64,000 nucleotides of DNA. It comes from Bacteroidales bacterium (GTDB lineage Bacteria > Bacteroidota > Bacteroidia > Bacteroidales > CAIWKO01). Below the pieces are notes generated by a model. It saw nothing but the letters and a program-made list of their open reading frames with translations, did no database searches and was not told the DNA's origin. A program made the translations under genes and the position numbers. The stretch lies in contig JALOBU010000004.1 in the NCBI GenBank assembly GCA_023228145.1, positions 62,001 to 126,000 of the forward strand, in the 5' to 3' direction. Positions 7,650-14,824 of the stretch are shown in pieces. Position 1 is the first letter of the stretch; each line of letters begins with the position of its first letter.

Positions 7650-8225
7650 ATGAAAAAGAAGGGGAATATGCAAACGAAAGAAGAAAAATCCAAGGAAGAT
7701 ACTCCCATTGACAAAGAAGAAAACGCTGAAATCACAGAACAGGAACAAACAGATGGCACAGAGTCTGATAAAGACGCTATAATCTCAGAGCAAAAAAACA
7801 GGATTGCAGAATTAAATAACAAATACCTCTATCTTTTTGCTGAATTTGAGAATTATCGCAAACGCACCTCAAAAGAAAGGCTGGACTTGATAAAGACGGC
7901 CTCATCAGAAGTTATATTTTCTATGCTCCCTGTTCTTGATGATTTTGAAAGAGCCATCAGCGCCTGTCCCGGAGACGAATCTATGAAAAGTCTGAAAGAC
8001 GGCTTGATTCTCATCTACGAAAAATACAAAACAGTACTTGCCAAATTCGGGCTGGAAGAAATCAAATCCCAGGGAGAAGTATTCAACACAGATATTCATG
8101 AAGCTGTTGCCCATGTTCCGGTTGAGAGTGAAGAACAGAAAGGAAAAATAATTGATGTAACCGAAAAAGGTTATTACCTTAATGGAGTAGTGCTGCGCTA
8201 TGCAAAAGTAGTAGTTGCCGGTTAA
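7650..8225 (+). CDS. grpE: GrpE nucleotide exchange factor
   Basis: 191 residues. A charged, disordered N-terminal tail (about 1-45) leads to the long coiled-coil helix (SEQKNRIAELNNKYLYLFAEFENYRKRT, about 48-75, seen in parts) and the conserved beta domain with VLDDFERA (about 95-102) and GEVFNTDIHEAVAHVP (about 143-158). GrpE dimers release ADP from DnaK in the cytoplasm. The dnaJ start lies 10 bases after the stop, so the two are co-transcribed; dnaK is not in the window. The ATG at 7668 (MQTKEEK) is an alternative start. No CIRCE element is seen upstream. Confidence 0.95.
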   Translation: MKKKGNMQTKEEKSKEDTPIDKEENAEITEQEQTDGTESDKDAIISEQKNRIAELNNKYLYLFAEFENYRKRTSKERLDLIKTASSEVIFSMLPVLDDFERAISACPGDESMKSLKDGLILIYEKYKTVLAKFGLEEIKSQGEVFNTDIHEAVAHVPVESEEQKGKIIDVTEKGYYLNGVVLRYAKVVVAG

Positions 8226-8235
8226 TACAAAATTT

Positions 8236-9378
8236 ATGACAAAACGTGATTATTATGAAATTCTCGGTGTTGACCGGAACTGCACCGAAGCAGAACTTAA
8301 AAAGGCATACCGTCAGTTGGCGTTGAAATATCACCCGGATAAAAACCCCGGCAACAAGGAAGCCGAAGAAAAATTCAAGGAAGCTGCCGAAGCTTATGAT
8401 ATTCTTAGCAATCCTGAAAAACGGAGCCGATATGACCGTTTTGGCCATGACGGTATGAACGGCGCTTCCGGCTTTGGTGGCGGGATGAGTATGGAAGATA
8501 TTTTTAGCCACTTCGGTGATATTTTCGGAGGGGCTTTTAGTTCCTTTGGAGGTTTTGGAGGGTCTTCATCACACCGGCGCAAAGTGAATTATGGCAGCAA
8601 TTTGCGTATCAAGCTGAAGCTGACACTGGAGGAAATAGCAACAGGCATAGAAAAAAAAGTCAATGTCAACAAATACGTTACCTGCACTGAGTGTAAAGGC
8701 AGTGGCGCCAAAAACGGCAGCTCATACAAAACCTGCCCGACATGTAACGGCAGAGGCCATGTTGTGAGTATCACCAACACTTTTCTCGGACAAATGCAAA
8801 CCACCTCCACATGCCCTGCCTGCGGTGGTGAAGGACAGACAATAACCGAAAAATGCACATCCTGTTTCGGCAATGGCATCATCAAAGGCGATGAGATTAT
8901 CAGTATAAAAATCCCTGCCGGTGTCGCTGAAGGTATGCAACTTTCTGTAAGCGGTAAAGGCAATGCTGCTGCCAGAGGCGGGCATCCCGGCGACCTGATA
9001 GTGCTTATTGAAGAGATTGAGCACCCTGAACTGCAACGTGATGGCAACAACCTGCTTTACACACAGTATATCAGCTTCCCCGAAGCCGTGCTGGGCACCA
9101 CCGTGGACATACCAACACTGGAAGGCAAAGCCCGCATCAAGATTGAACCGGGGACTCAGTCGGGGAAAATCCTGAAACTCAAAGGGAAGGGCTTACCGTC
9201 TCTGAATTCATACGGGCGTGGAGACTTGCTGGTGGGCATCAGCGTTTGGACACCACAGCACCTCTCCAAAGAAGAAAAAAATACTATCGCAAAAATGGCG
9301 GAATCCGAAAATATGAAGCCACAACCGAATGCCAAGGATAAAAGTTTTTTTGAAAAAATGAGAGAGTTTTTTCAGTAA
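8236..9378 (+). CDS. dnaJ: DnaJ (Hsp40) co-chaperone
   Basis: 380 residues. J domain 1-68 with HPD at 33-35; glycine/phenylalanine-rich linker about 70-112; zinc-finger domain with the four CxxC pairs at 150/153, 167/170, 193/196 and 207/210; C-terminal substrate-binding domain with GDLIVLIEEIEHP and RGDLLVGI. All parts of a type I DnaJ are intact. It delivers unfolded proteins to DnaK and stimulates its ATPase. The ATG at 8236 is chosen because the family begins with KRDYYEILGV; an upstream in-frame ATG at 8215 overlaps grpE. The stop codon lies within the first unit of a 7-bp repeat array. Confidence 0.97.
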   Translation: MTKRDYYEILGVDRNCTEAELKKAYRQLALKYHPDKNPGNKEAEEKFKEAAEAYDILSNPEKRSRYDRFGHDGMNGASGFGGGMSMEDIFSHFGDIFGGAFSSFGGFGGSSSHRRKVNYGSNLRIKLKLTLEEIATGIEKKVNVNKYVTCTECKGSGAKNGSSYKTCPTCNGRGHVVSITNTFLGQMQTTSTCPACGGEGQTITEKCTSCFGNGIIKGDEIISIKIPAGVAEGMQLSVSGKGNAAARGGHPGDLIVLIEEIEHPELQRDGNNLLYTQYISFPEAVLGTTVDIPTLEGKARIKIEPGTQSGKILKLKGKGLPSLNSYGRGDLLVGISVWTPQHLSKEEKNTIAKMAESENMKPQPNAKDKSFFEKMREFFQ

Positions 9379-9407
9379 TCAGTGAATAGTTATCAGTAAT
9401 CAGTGAA
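9373..9407 (+). repeat. Degenerate 7-bp tandem array after dnaJ
   Basis: Five heptads in register: CAGTAAT, CAGTGAA, TAGTTAT, CAGTAAT, CAGTGAA. The first includes the dnaJ stop codon, so the array begins inside the gene end and stops ten bases before the next gene's TTG start. Confidence 0.75.
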
Positions 9408-9416
9408 GGAAAAGAG

Positions 9417-10367
9417 TTGTTTTTACTAGAAACAAAAAATATCACAAAGAGGTATGCCAATCATCTGGCGTTGAAAGAGGTTTCCATCAGCGTGCCCGAA
9501 CAGTGCATTTTTGGATTGCTTGGGCCCAATGGTGCCGGCAAAACAACATTGATACGCATCATAAATCTTATTTCTGTTGCTGACAGCGGAGAGGTGCTGC
9601 TCAATGGCGACAAGATACGGAGGGCCGATGTTGAAAGGATCGGATACCTCCCTGAAGAACGTGGCCTGTATAAAAAAATGAAAGTGGGCGAACAAGCCCT
9701 GTATCTTGCACAACTGAAAGGCTTATCGTATCATGATGCCATAAGAAAACTGAAATACTGGTTTGAAAAATTTGAATTGCTCCCTTGGTGGAACCGTAAA
9801 GTTGAGGAACTCTCCAAAGGGATGCAGCAAAAAGTGCAATTTATCATCACCGTGCTTCACGAACCTAAACTTTTGATTTTTGACGAACCATTCAGCGGCT
9901 TTGACCCCATTAATGCCTCACTCATAAAAGAAGAAATTATACATCTGAAAGAAAATGGCGCTACCATTATTTTTTCAACACATAATATGTCTTCGGTGGA
10001 AGAACTTTGTGATAACATTGCACTAATTAATAAATCAAACAAAATACTTGAAGGCCGGGTCAAAGACATTAAACATTCTTACAAAAGTAATGTTTACCAT
10101 ATTGAATTAACTGATTATACAGACCAGCTTAAAGAATCCCTGAACCACGACTTCGAAGTGATTGAGGAATTGCACGAGGATGGAGTACTGAAAGCACAAA
10201 TAAAAATTCCGAACAGCAAGAGCACAAACGAAATGATTAAAGCTCTGATGCAATATGGCAATGTTCATTCCATTCAGGAAATTATCCCAACCATGAATGA
10301 CATTTTTATTAGCAAAGTAAGTTCAGACAAATTAACATATAATGATGCCCGTGGCATAACAGAATAA
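9417..10367 (+). CDS. ABC transporter ATP-binding protein (NatA/CcmA type)
   Basis: 316 residues. Walker A GPNGAGKT at 36-43, signature LSKGMQQ (about 128-134), Walker B LLIFDEP (about 150-156) and switch His in STHNMSS (about 186-192). A C-terminal extension of about 90 residues follows the nucleotide-binding domain, as in the Na+/drug export ATPase subfamily. The permease gene starts four bases after its stop, so the pair forms one transporter powering export across the inner membrane. The start is TTG at 9417: it gives the normal N-terminus (FLLETKNITKRY), GAAGGAAAAGAG precedes it, and no in-frame ATG occurs until about residue 80. Confidence 0.9.
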   Translation: MFLLETKNITKRYANHLALKEVSISVPEQCIFGLLGPNGAGKTTLIRIINLISVADSGEVLLNGDKIRRADVERIGYLPEERGLYKKMKVGEQALYLAQLKGLSYHDAIRKLKYWFEKFELLPWWNRKVEELSKGMQQKVQFIITVLHEPKLLIFDEPFSGFDPINASLIKEEIIHLKENGATIIFSTHNMSSVEELCDNIALINKSNKILEGRVKDIKHSYKSNVYHIELTDYTDQLKESLNHDFEVIEELHEDGVLKAQIKIPNSKSTNEMIKALMQYGNVHSIQEIIPTMNDIFISKVSSDKLTYNDARGITE

Positions 10368-10371
10368 ACTC

Positions 10372-11694
10372 ATGAAAAAAACACTCATCATCATAAGGCG
10401 TGAATACCTGTCGCGGGTAAAAAAAAGGTCATTTGTGGTGATGACTATACTCGGACCTTTGCTTCTGGCGGCTATGATGATTGTCCCGTATTATATCGCT
10501 AAAATTGACAGCGAACAGAAAACAATTAATGTGGTGGATGAAACCGGGCTTTTTTACAATCTTAAAGACAACGCCACCATTAAGTTTAATTATATCTACT
10601 CTGATATCAGTTCTGCAAAAAAGAATTTTAATGCCAGTGGTGCCGCAGGTTTGTTGTATATCAAAAGAACCTCCCATATCCTTCCCGAAAACGCCGAACT
10701 TTTTTACACCAGCAAACAGCCGGGAAATACTGTGGTTACATACATACAGAGCCAGATGGAATACGAACTAAAAAAACACAAACTTGAAGCGGAAGGTATT
10801 GATATCGCAATTATCAACAAGGTGAAAGCGGATGTCAATATTCGTATGGAAAGCATCAGTACAGGCAAGGTCAGCAATTCCGTTATCAATACTTTTTTGG
10901 GTATTTTTCTGGGTTTCATCATCTACTTTGCCATTTTTATGTATGGTTCGCAAGTAATGCGCGGAGTGATAGAAGAAAAAACCAGCCGCATTGTGGAAAT
11001 TATTGTTTCCTCTGTAAAACCTTTTCAACTGCTGATAGGAAAAATAACGGGGATTGCGCTGGTGGGGCTTACGCAATTTTTGCTTTGGGTGATTCTTACC
11101 TTATGCATAGTAACTGTATTTCAGGCTACTGTAGGGCTCAGCAAAACAAGTATTTCCACAGGAACTGAATTTGTTAAGCACGACAACACATTAATTCCCG
11201 AAAAAGCAGACATAAAACCCTTGGAGCAAGGGGAGAATAAAATAATCTCTTCCGTATTTAAAGACCTGGCAAATTATGACTTTGCAGCCATTATAGCCCT
11301 GTTCTTTTTTTATTTTCTTTTCGGATATTTGTTGTATGCAGCATTGTTTGCCGCTGTTGGCTCGGCGGTGGACAGCGAAGCCGACACCCAGCAATTTATG
11401 CTACCCATCACCATTCCGCTTATTCTCGCATTTATCATGGCGCAGTCAATCATTGAAAACCCGCAGGGTTCCATCTCATTCTGGTTTTCCATCATTCCGC
11501 TCACCTCCCCCATCGTCATGATGATGAAACTGCCTTTCGGAGTGCCCGTTTACGAGCTCATACTTTCGATGGCGACGCTTGTACTGGGATTTTTTGGAGT
11601 GGTATGGCTGGCAGCAAAAATCTACCGCACAGGGATTTTGATGTACGGGAAGAAGGTGAATTACCGGGAGCTGTGGAAGTGGCTTAAATATTAG
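10372..11694 (+). CDS. ABC-2 type transporter permease (NatB-like)
   Basis: 440 residues. One N-terminal membrane helix (about 20-42), a periplasmic domain of about 130 residues, then a cluster of helices (about 172-192, 220-245, 300-325, 335-360, 370-385, 395-415) with a second hydrophilic insert at about 250-295. This matches the ABC-2 permease family with a large extracytoplasmic loop. The motif MRGVIEEKTSRIVEIIVSS (about 197-215), the cytosolic coupling segment typical of NatB/YhaP exporters, is intact. It pairs with the ATPase upstream. The substrate cannot be read from the sequence; Na+ or a drug-like compound are the family precedents. Confidence 0.85.
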   Translation: MKKTLIIIRREYLSRVKKRSFVVMTILGPLLLAAMMIVPYYIAKIDSEQKTINVVDETGLFYNLKDNATIKFNYIYSDISSAKKNFNASGAAGLLYIKRTSHILPENAELFYTSKQPGNTVVTYIQSQMEYELKKHKLEAEGIDIAIINKVKADVNIRMESISTGKVSNSVINTFLGIFLGFIIYFAIFMYGSQVMRGVIEEKTSRIVEIIVSSVKPFQLLIGKITGIALVGLTQFLLWVILTLCIVTVFQATVGLSKTSISTGTEFVKHDNTLIPEKADIKPLEQGENKIISSVFKDLANYDFAAIIALFFFYFLFGYLLYAALFAAVGSAVDSEADTQQFMLPITIPLILAFIMAQSIIENPQGSISFWFSIIPLTSPIVMMMKLPFGVPVYELILSMATLVLGFFGVVWLAAKIYRTGILMYGKKVNYRELWKWLKY

Positions 11695-11695
11695 A

Positions 11696-11800
11696 GAGTT
11701 AGAGGTTAGGGGTTGGATGTTGGATGTTAGAAGTTGGGAGTTTGAGGCTTGGGGCTTGGAATTTGAGATTTGAAATTTTGAATTTAAAGTTTAAAGTTTG
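11696..11800 (+). repeat. Fifteen-unit degenerate 7-bp tandem array
   Basis: Fifteen consecutive heptads with no register slip. The consensus drifts from RRGTTRG (GAGTTAG, AGGTTAG, GGGTTGG, ATGTTGG, ATGTTAG, AAGTTGG) through RGGCTTG to RAATTTG and AAGTTTA/AAGTTTG. It begins right after the permease stop and ends five bases before the next start codon. The plus strand is nearly free of C. This is the clearest of the 7-bp arrays in the window. Confidence 0.9.
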
Positions 11801-11805
11801 AGTTT

Positions 11806-12171
11806 ATGAAAAAAACAGTCGGTATTTACTCCATATTGCTTGGATTTGCTGTACTTGCCATGTGGGGGTTTTTGATTATACAGGGTGATATTGAGGAAGG
11901 CCTAATCGAGATGGGGTTTCATTTGTATGCTGAATTTATAATGGCAGTTATTTTGATTGTCAGCGGCTTTATGATGTTGGGAAAACGGCCTCTCAGTGTT
12001 GAGACCAATATGACCGGTCACGCGATAGTTGTTTACTCCGTTCTGAATGCGGCAGGTTATTACGGACAAAGAGGAGAATGGAGTATGGTGGTGTTTTTTA
12101 TTGTTCTTTTCCTATTGTCAGTTGCTGCCATAACTGCTAACACTTATCTTCTAAAAAAATTGTCAACATAA
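11806..12171 (+). CDS. Small four-helix membrane protein of unknown function
   Basis: 121 residues with four hydrophobic segments (about 5-25, 42-58, 70-84, 92-114) and a short basic end. It reads as an integral inner-membrane protein; the second helix is followed by LGKRPLSVETNM, a probable cytosolic loop. No family is recognised. It follows the ABC exporter genes after the heptad array and may share their transcript. Its stop codon overlaps the beginning of a decayed T9SS gene. Confidence 0.65.
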   Translation: MKKTVGIYSILLGFAVLAMWGFLIIQGDIEEGLIEMGFHLYAEFIMAVILIVSGFMMLGKRPLSVETNMTGHAIVVYSVLNAAGYYGQRGEWSMVVFFIVLFLLSVAAITANTYLLKKLST

Positions 12172-12998
12172 AAGAAAAGTATTTCACTTATATTAAAAGG
12201 CATCTCAGTAAAACATCTGTAACTCTGGCTTTATCATTATTATTCCCGTTAGTGGTATTGGCACAATGCAATACTGTTGACCAAAGCCAGTTGAATTAAA
12301 ACGGTGGCACCAGTGCTCGTAATCTCAATAAATATACTTTATGGCAGGATTTTACTGCGGGAATAACAGGTACACTTTGCCAGATTGATATGGGGTTTTT
12401 TAATGCCATGAATGGAACAGGTATATTGAATATATTTGAAGGTACCGGGACCGGAGGAACATTATTATATACGCAAACTGTAACGGTATCCGGTAACGGG
12501 AATTTCTTTCAGGCATTTTCAGTTTCTGCACCCGTTATTGCAGGCCTGGTATATACATTTCAATTCATTCCCATTCAGGGCGGCGGGCTCCCCGACCCTT
12601 ACGGTGTGCAGATAGAAAATCCCGGCACATGTCCGGGCGGCGAAATGAGGATCACGGATCCGTCAGGCACCTATCCTACCGGCTTCGATATGGTTTTTAA
12701 GACTTACGTATCTGTTACCACACAAACTTCTTTCTAAGCACCGTCTTCAAATTCCACTGTGATTTTCCCCAACCCGTTTTCATCAAAAACAACTTTGAAA
12801 ACAACAAAAAATCTAACCGATGCCTCTTTGTTAATCTTCAACACACTTGGCCAGTAGGTTGAAAGAATAATCAATATTAACAACAACGAAATAAGCATCA
12901 ATCATGAGAATTTAAGTGAAGGCATATATTTTATTCGTTTAACGCAAAACAGCAAAATAGTATTTGCCGGGAAATTATTTGTTGGCACTAATTACTGA
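12168..12998 (+). pseudogene. Decayed secreted protein gene with T9SS type A sorting domain, three in-frame stops
   Basis: One continuous frame encodes a secretory leader (RHLSKTSVTLALSLLFP, ending VLAQ), a beta-rich middle with LWQDFTAGITGTLCQIDMGF and a C-terminal sorting domain (IFPNPFSSKTTL ... NLSEGIYFIRL ... GKLFVGTNY, end at 12996). It is broken by TAA at 12297, TAA at 12735 and TAG within LGQ-stop-VERI (about 12855). There is no frameshift. Each stop is one C-to-T step from a glutamine codon, and the last is at a place where sorting domains often have Gln or Glu. No ATG is found at the front (ATA at 12168). The 12390-12737 open stretch is a fragment, not a gene. Confidence 0.8.
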
Positions 12999-13027
12999 TT
13001 GATAATAATCCTAATGTTTTGAGCATA

Positions 13028-13054
13028 AAAAAACCCGGATAATTCCGGGCTTTT
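13028..13054. terminator. Bidirectional intrinsic terminator
   Basis: CCCGGA (13034-13039) and TCCGGG (13044-13049) with loop TAAT, flanked by A7 on the left and CTTTTC on the right. It can stop transcription from the decayed T9SS gene and from the convergent minus-strand T9SS gene. Confidence 0.85.
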
Positions 13055-13080
13055 CAATAATAAATTATTAACCTTGAACC

Positions 13081-14694
13081 TTAAAGAACGAAAAGTTTTT
13101 TTGTAACAGAACTTTTCGTGGCAGATATATGAATGAAACAAACACCAGCTTTCAGTTTACTAACATCGAAATTTATATTGTGGCTGCCTGCTTCCAGAAT
13201 GCCATTTTGCAGCATCATGATGCTGCGGCCTGTAATATCCAACACTTCAATTTTTACAAATTCATCATCCGACAGGGTGAAACTTAAATTTGTCAAACCC
13301 ATTGTCGGATTTGGGTACAATGCTGTCACTTCCGGCTCTGTCACATCAATTATTCCTGCGGGCTCACACGATAACCACACACGGTTTAGCAAAGGCGAGC
13401 CCGTTTGAGGTAAAAAATCTGGGCTTGTCAGAGTGAAAGGGCCGTTGACCATCAACTCCGTATTTTCACTTAAAGTATCATTGCATTTGGCAGGATTGAG
13501 AAACCAATTGACAATATTCATGGTTACTCCCGTGCCAGCAACAAATTCACTGCCGCTGATTCCTGCAATAAAAGTATATTGCATATCCAACTGATTCAGT
13601 AATGCCAGGGAATCGGTTGTTGCACCTTCTATTTTCAAGCCGTCTTTATAACCGGCAAATAGTGAATGGTATATTTTTATTGCCGTGGAACGCCTTAAAT
13701 GCAATGCGCTTTTGTAATTTGTGTTTATTAAAGTTGATTTTGTAACCTTAGGGCCAAACATGCTGAAATTACTGAAAACCGCTTTTGTCAGGGGCTGATT
13801 GACAGAACTGTTTGCATCGTTGTCTGATTCAAAGCCGTTTGAACCCGAACCCGGGTCGGCAATATCAGGGTCACGTAATGCCACACCAAACTGAAGCATG
13901 CCGCTGTAACCGTTGTCGGTGTCAAAGTCATCATCCCATGTTCTGTAAGAAACAAGATGCCTGCAATTCACATTGCCTCCAAACCATTCATAAGCATCGT
14001 CGCCGCAATAAGAAACCTGAATGTAATCAACAACTGTTTTACTCCCAACACCACCAAAGGTAAGGCCGTTGATTTCCTTATCCTGCACAAAAGGTACGCC
14101 GGGAAATTCAATGCGTATATATTTAAGCACACCCGAACTATCGTCAACAACAGGGCTGGCACCCCCTCCGTAAACTGAACCCGGCCCACCTTCAATAACT
14201 GAAGTTCCACCGGGAATATTTAATACCGACCTCCCGCACAGAATTATACCTCCCCAGTCGCCATAATCCCTATTGCCAACATCTTCATTGGATGTAAAAA
14301 CGATGGGTTGTGAAGATGTGCCTTCGGCTATCAGCTTTGAACCCCGTTCAATAATCAAAGCACCTTTGTTGGTGTAATCGCCACGAATAACTGTACCCGG
14401 CTGTATCGTCAGCGTAGCATTGTTTTTAACATAAATCCACCCGTTCAACAGGTATGTGTTGTTGTTGGTCCATGTTGTATTTGTTTTAATGGTGTCAACA
14501 CTGTTTACTGTTACATTTGTTGCCGGATATACTGTGTTTTGAGGGTCCCAGTTGCACCAGCCGCTTGTCCAGTCAGTACTTCCAAAGGCACCAAAATAAT
14601 TAACGTGTTCGAAAAAAGGGTCGTTAATTGTTTGTGCCCTTAATGTGTAAATTGTCATTAACAAAATGACTACAATCATAATTTTCTTTTTCAT
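13081..14694 (-). CDS. Secreted beta-helix-like protein with T9SS type A sorting domain
   Basis: 537 residues. Signal peptide MKKKIMIVVILLMTIYTLRAQ (cleavage after about residue 21). The body (about 60-420) has a parallel-beta-helix feel: NATLTIQPGTVIRG, GALIIERGSKLIAEGT, PIVFTSNEDVGNRDYGDWGGI and later SYCGDDAYEWFGGNVN, DDDFDTDNG. The last 80 residues are the T9SS sorting domain (ALYPNPTMGLTNLSF to KKLFVL). It should reach the cell surface through the Por/Spr machinery. It follows a TonB receptor gene on the same strand but has its own promoter with four 11-bp-spaced hexamers, so it probably belongs to a phosphate-starvation response. No enzymatic motif is recognised. Confidence 0.8.
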   Translation of the reverse strand: MKKKIMIVVILLMTIYTLRAQTINDPFFEHVNYFGAFGSTDWTSGWCNWDPQNTVYPATNVTVNSVDTIKTNTTWTNNNTYLLNGWIYVKNNATLTIQPGTVIRGDYTNKGALIIERGSKLIAEGTSSQPIVFTSNEDVGNRDYGDWGGIILCGRSVLNIPGGTSVIEGGPGSVYGGGASPVVDDSSGVLKYIRIEFPGVPFVQDKEINGLTFGGVGSKTVVDYIQVSYCGDDAYEWFGGNVNCRHLVSYRTWDDDFDTDNGYSGMLQFGVALRDPDIADPGSGSNGFESDNDANSSVNQPLTKAVFSNFSMFGPKVTKSTLINTNYKSALHLRRSTAIKIYHSLFAGYKDGLKIEGATTDSLALLNQLDMQYTFIAGISGSEFVAGTGVTMNIVNWFLNPAKCNDTLSENTELMVNGPFTLTSPDFLPQTGSPLLNRVWLSCEPAGIIDVTEPEVTALYPNPTMGLTNLSFTLSDDEFVKIEVLDITGRSIMMLQNGILEAGSHNINFDVSKLKAGVCFIHISATKSSVTKKLFVL

Positions 14695-14716
14695 AATTCT
14701 TTTTTTTTATTTGATA

Positions 14717-14783
14717 CAAAATTATTACAAGATGAACCATCCCCTGTTAAGCTACTATTAAGGTTTTTATAAGATTAGGTTAA
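14717..14783 (-). promoter_or_regulatory. Pho-box-like four-hexamer array and promoter of the beta-helix T9SS gene
   Basis: Reading the minus strand: TTAACC (14783-14778), TTATAA (14772-14767), TTAATA (14761-14756), TTAACA (14750-14745), each separated by exactly 5 bases (11-bp period). A consensus -7 box TAATTTTG (14724-14717) follows 20 bases after the last hexamer. The layout is that of PhoB/PhoP-type response-regulator sites, where tandem direct repeats lie on one helix face upstream of the promoter. Confidence 0.65.
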
Positions 14784-14824
14784 GTAAAAATAAAAGCGCA
14801 ATGGAACTAATCATTCCGAAACAA

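Noticed and set aside
11696..11800. CRISPR array
   Set aside because: Units are 7 bp with no spacers, and there are no cas genes in the window.
12390..12737. 115-codon open frame as a separate gene
   Set aside because: The same frame continues with clear protein similarity on both sides of the stops, including a signal peptide and sorting domain; it is a fragment of the decayed gene.
12168..12998. Stop-codon recoding (TAA/TAG read as Gln)
   Set aside because: TAA and TAG end most intact genes in the window at expected family lengths, so a general code change is excluded.
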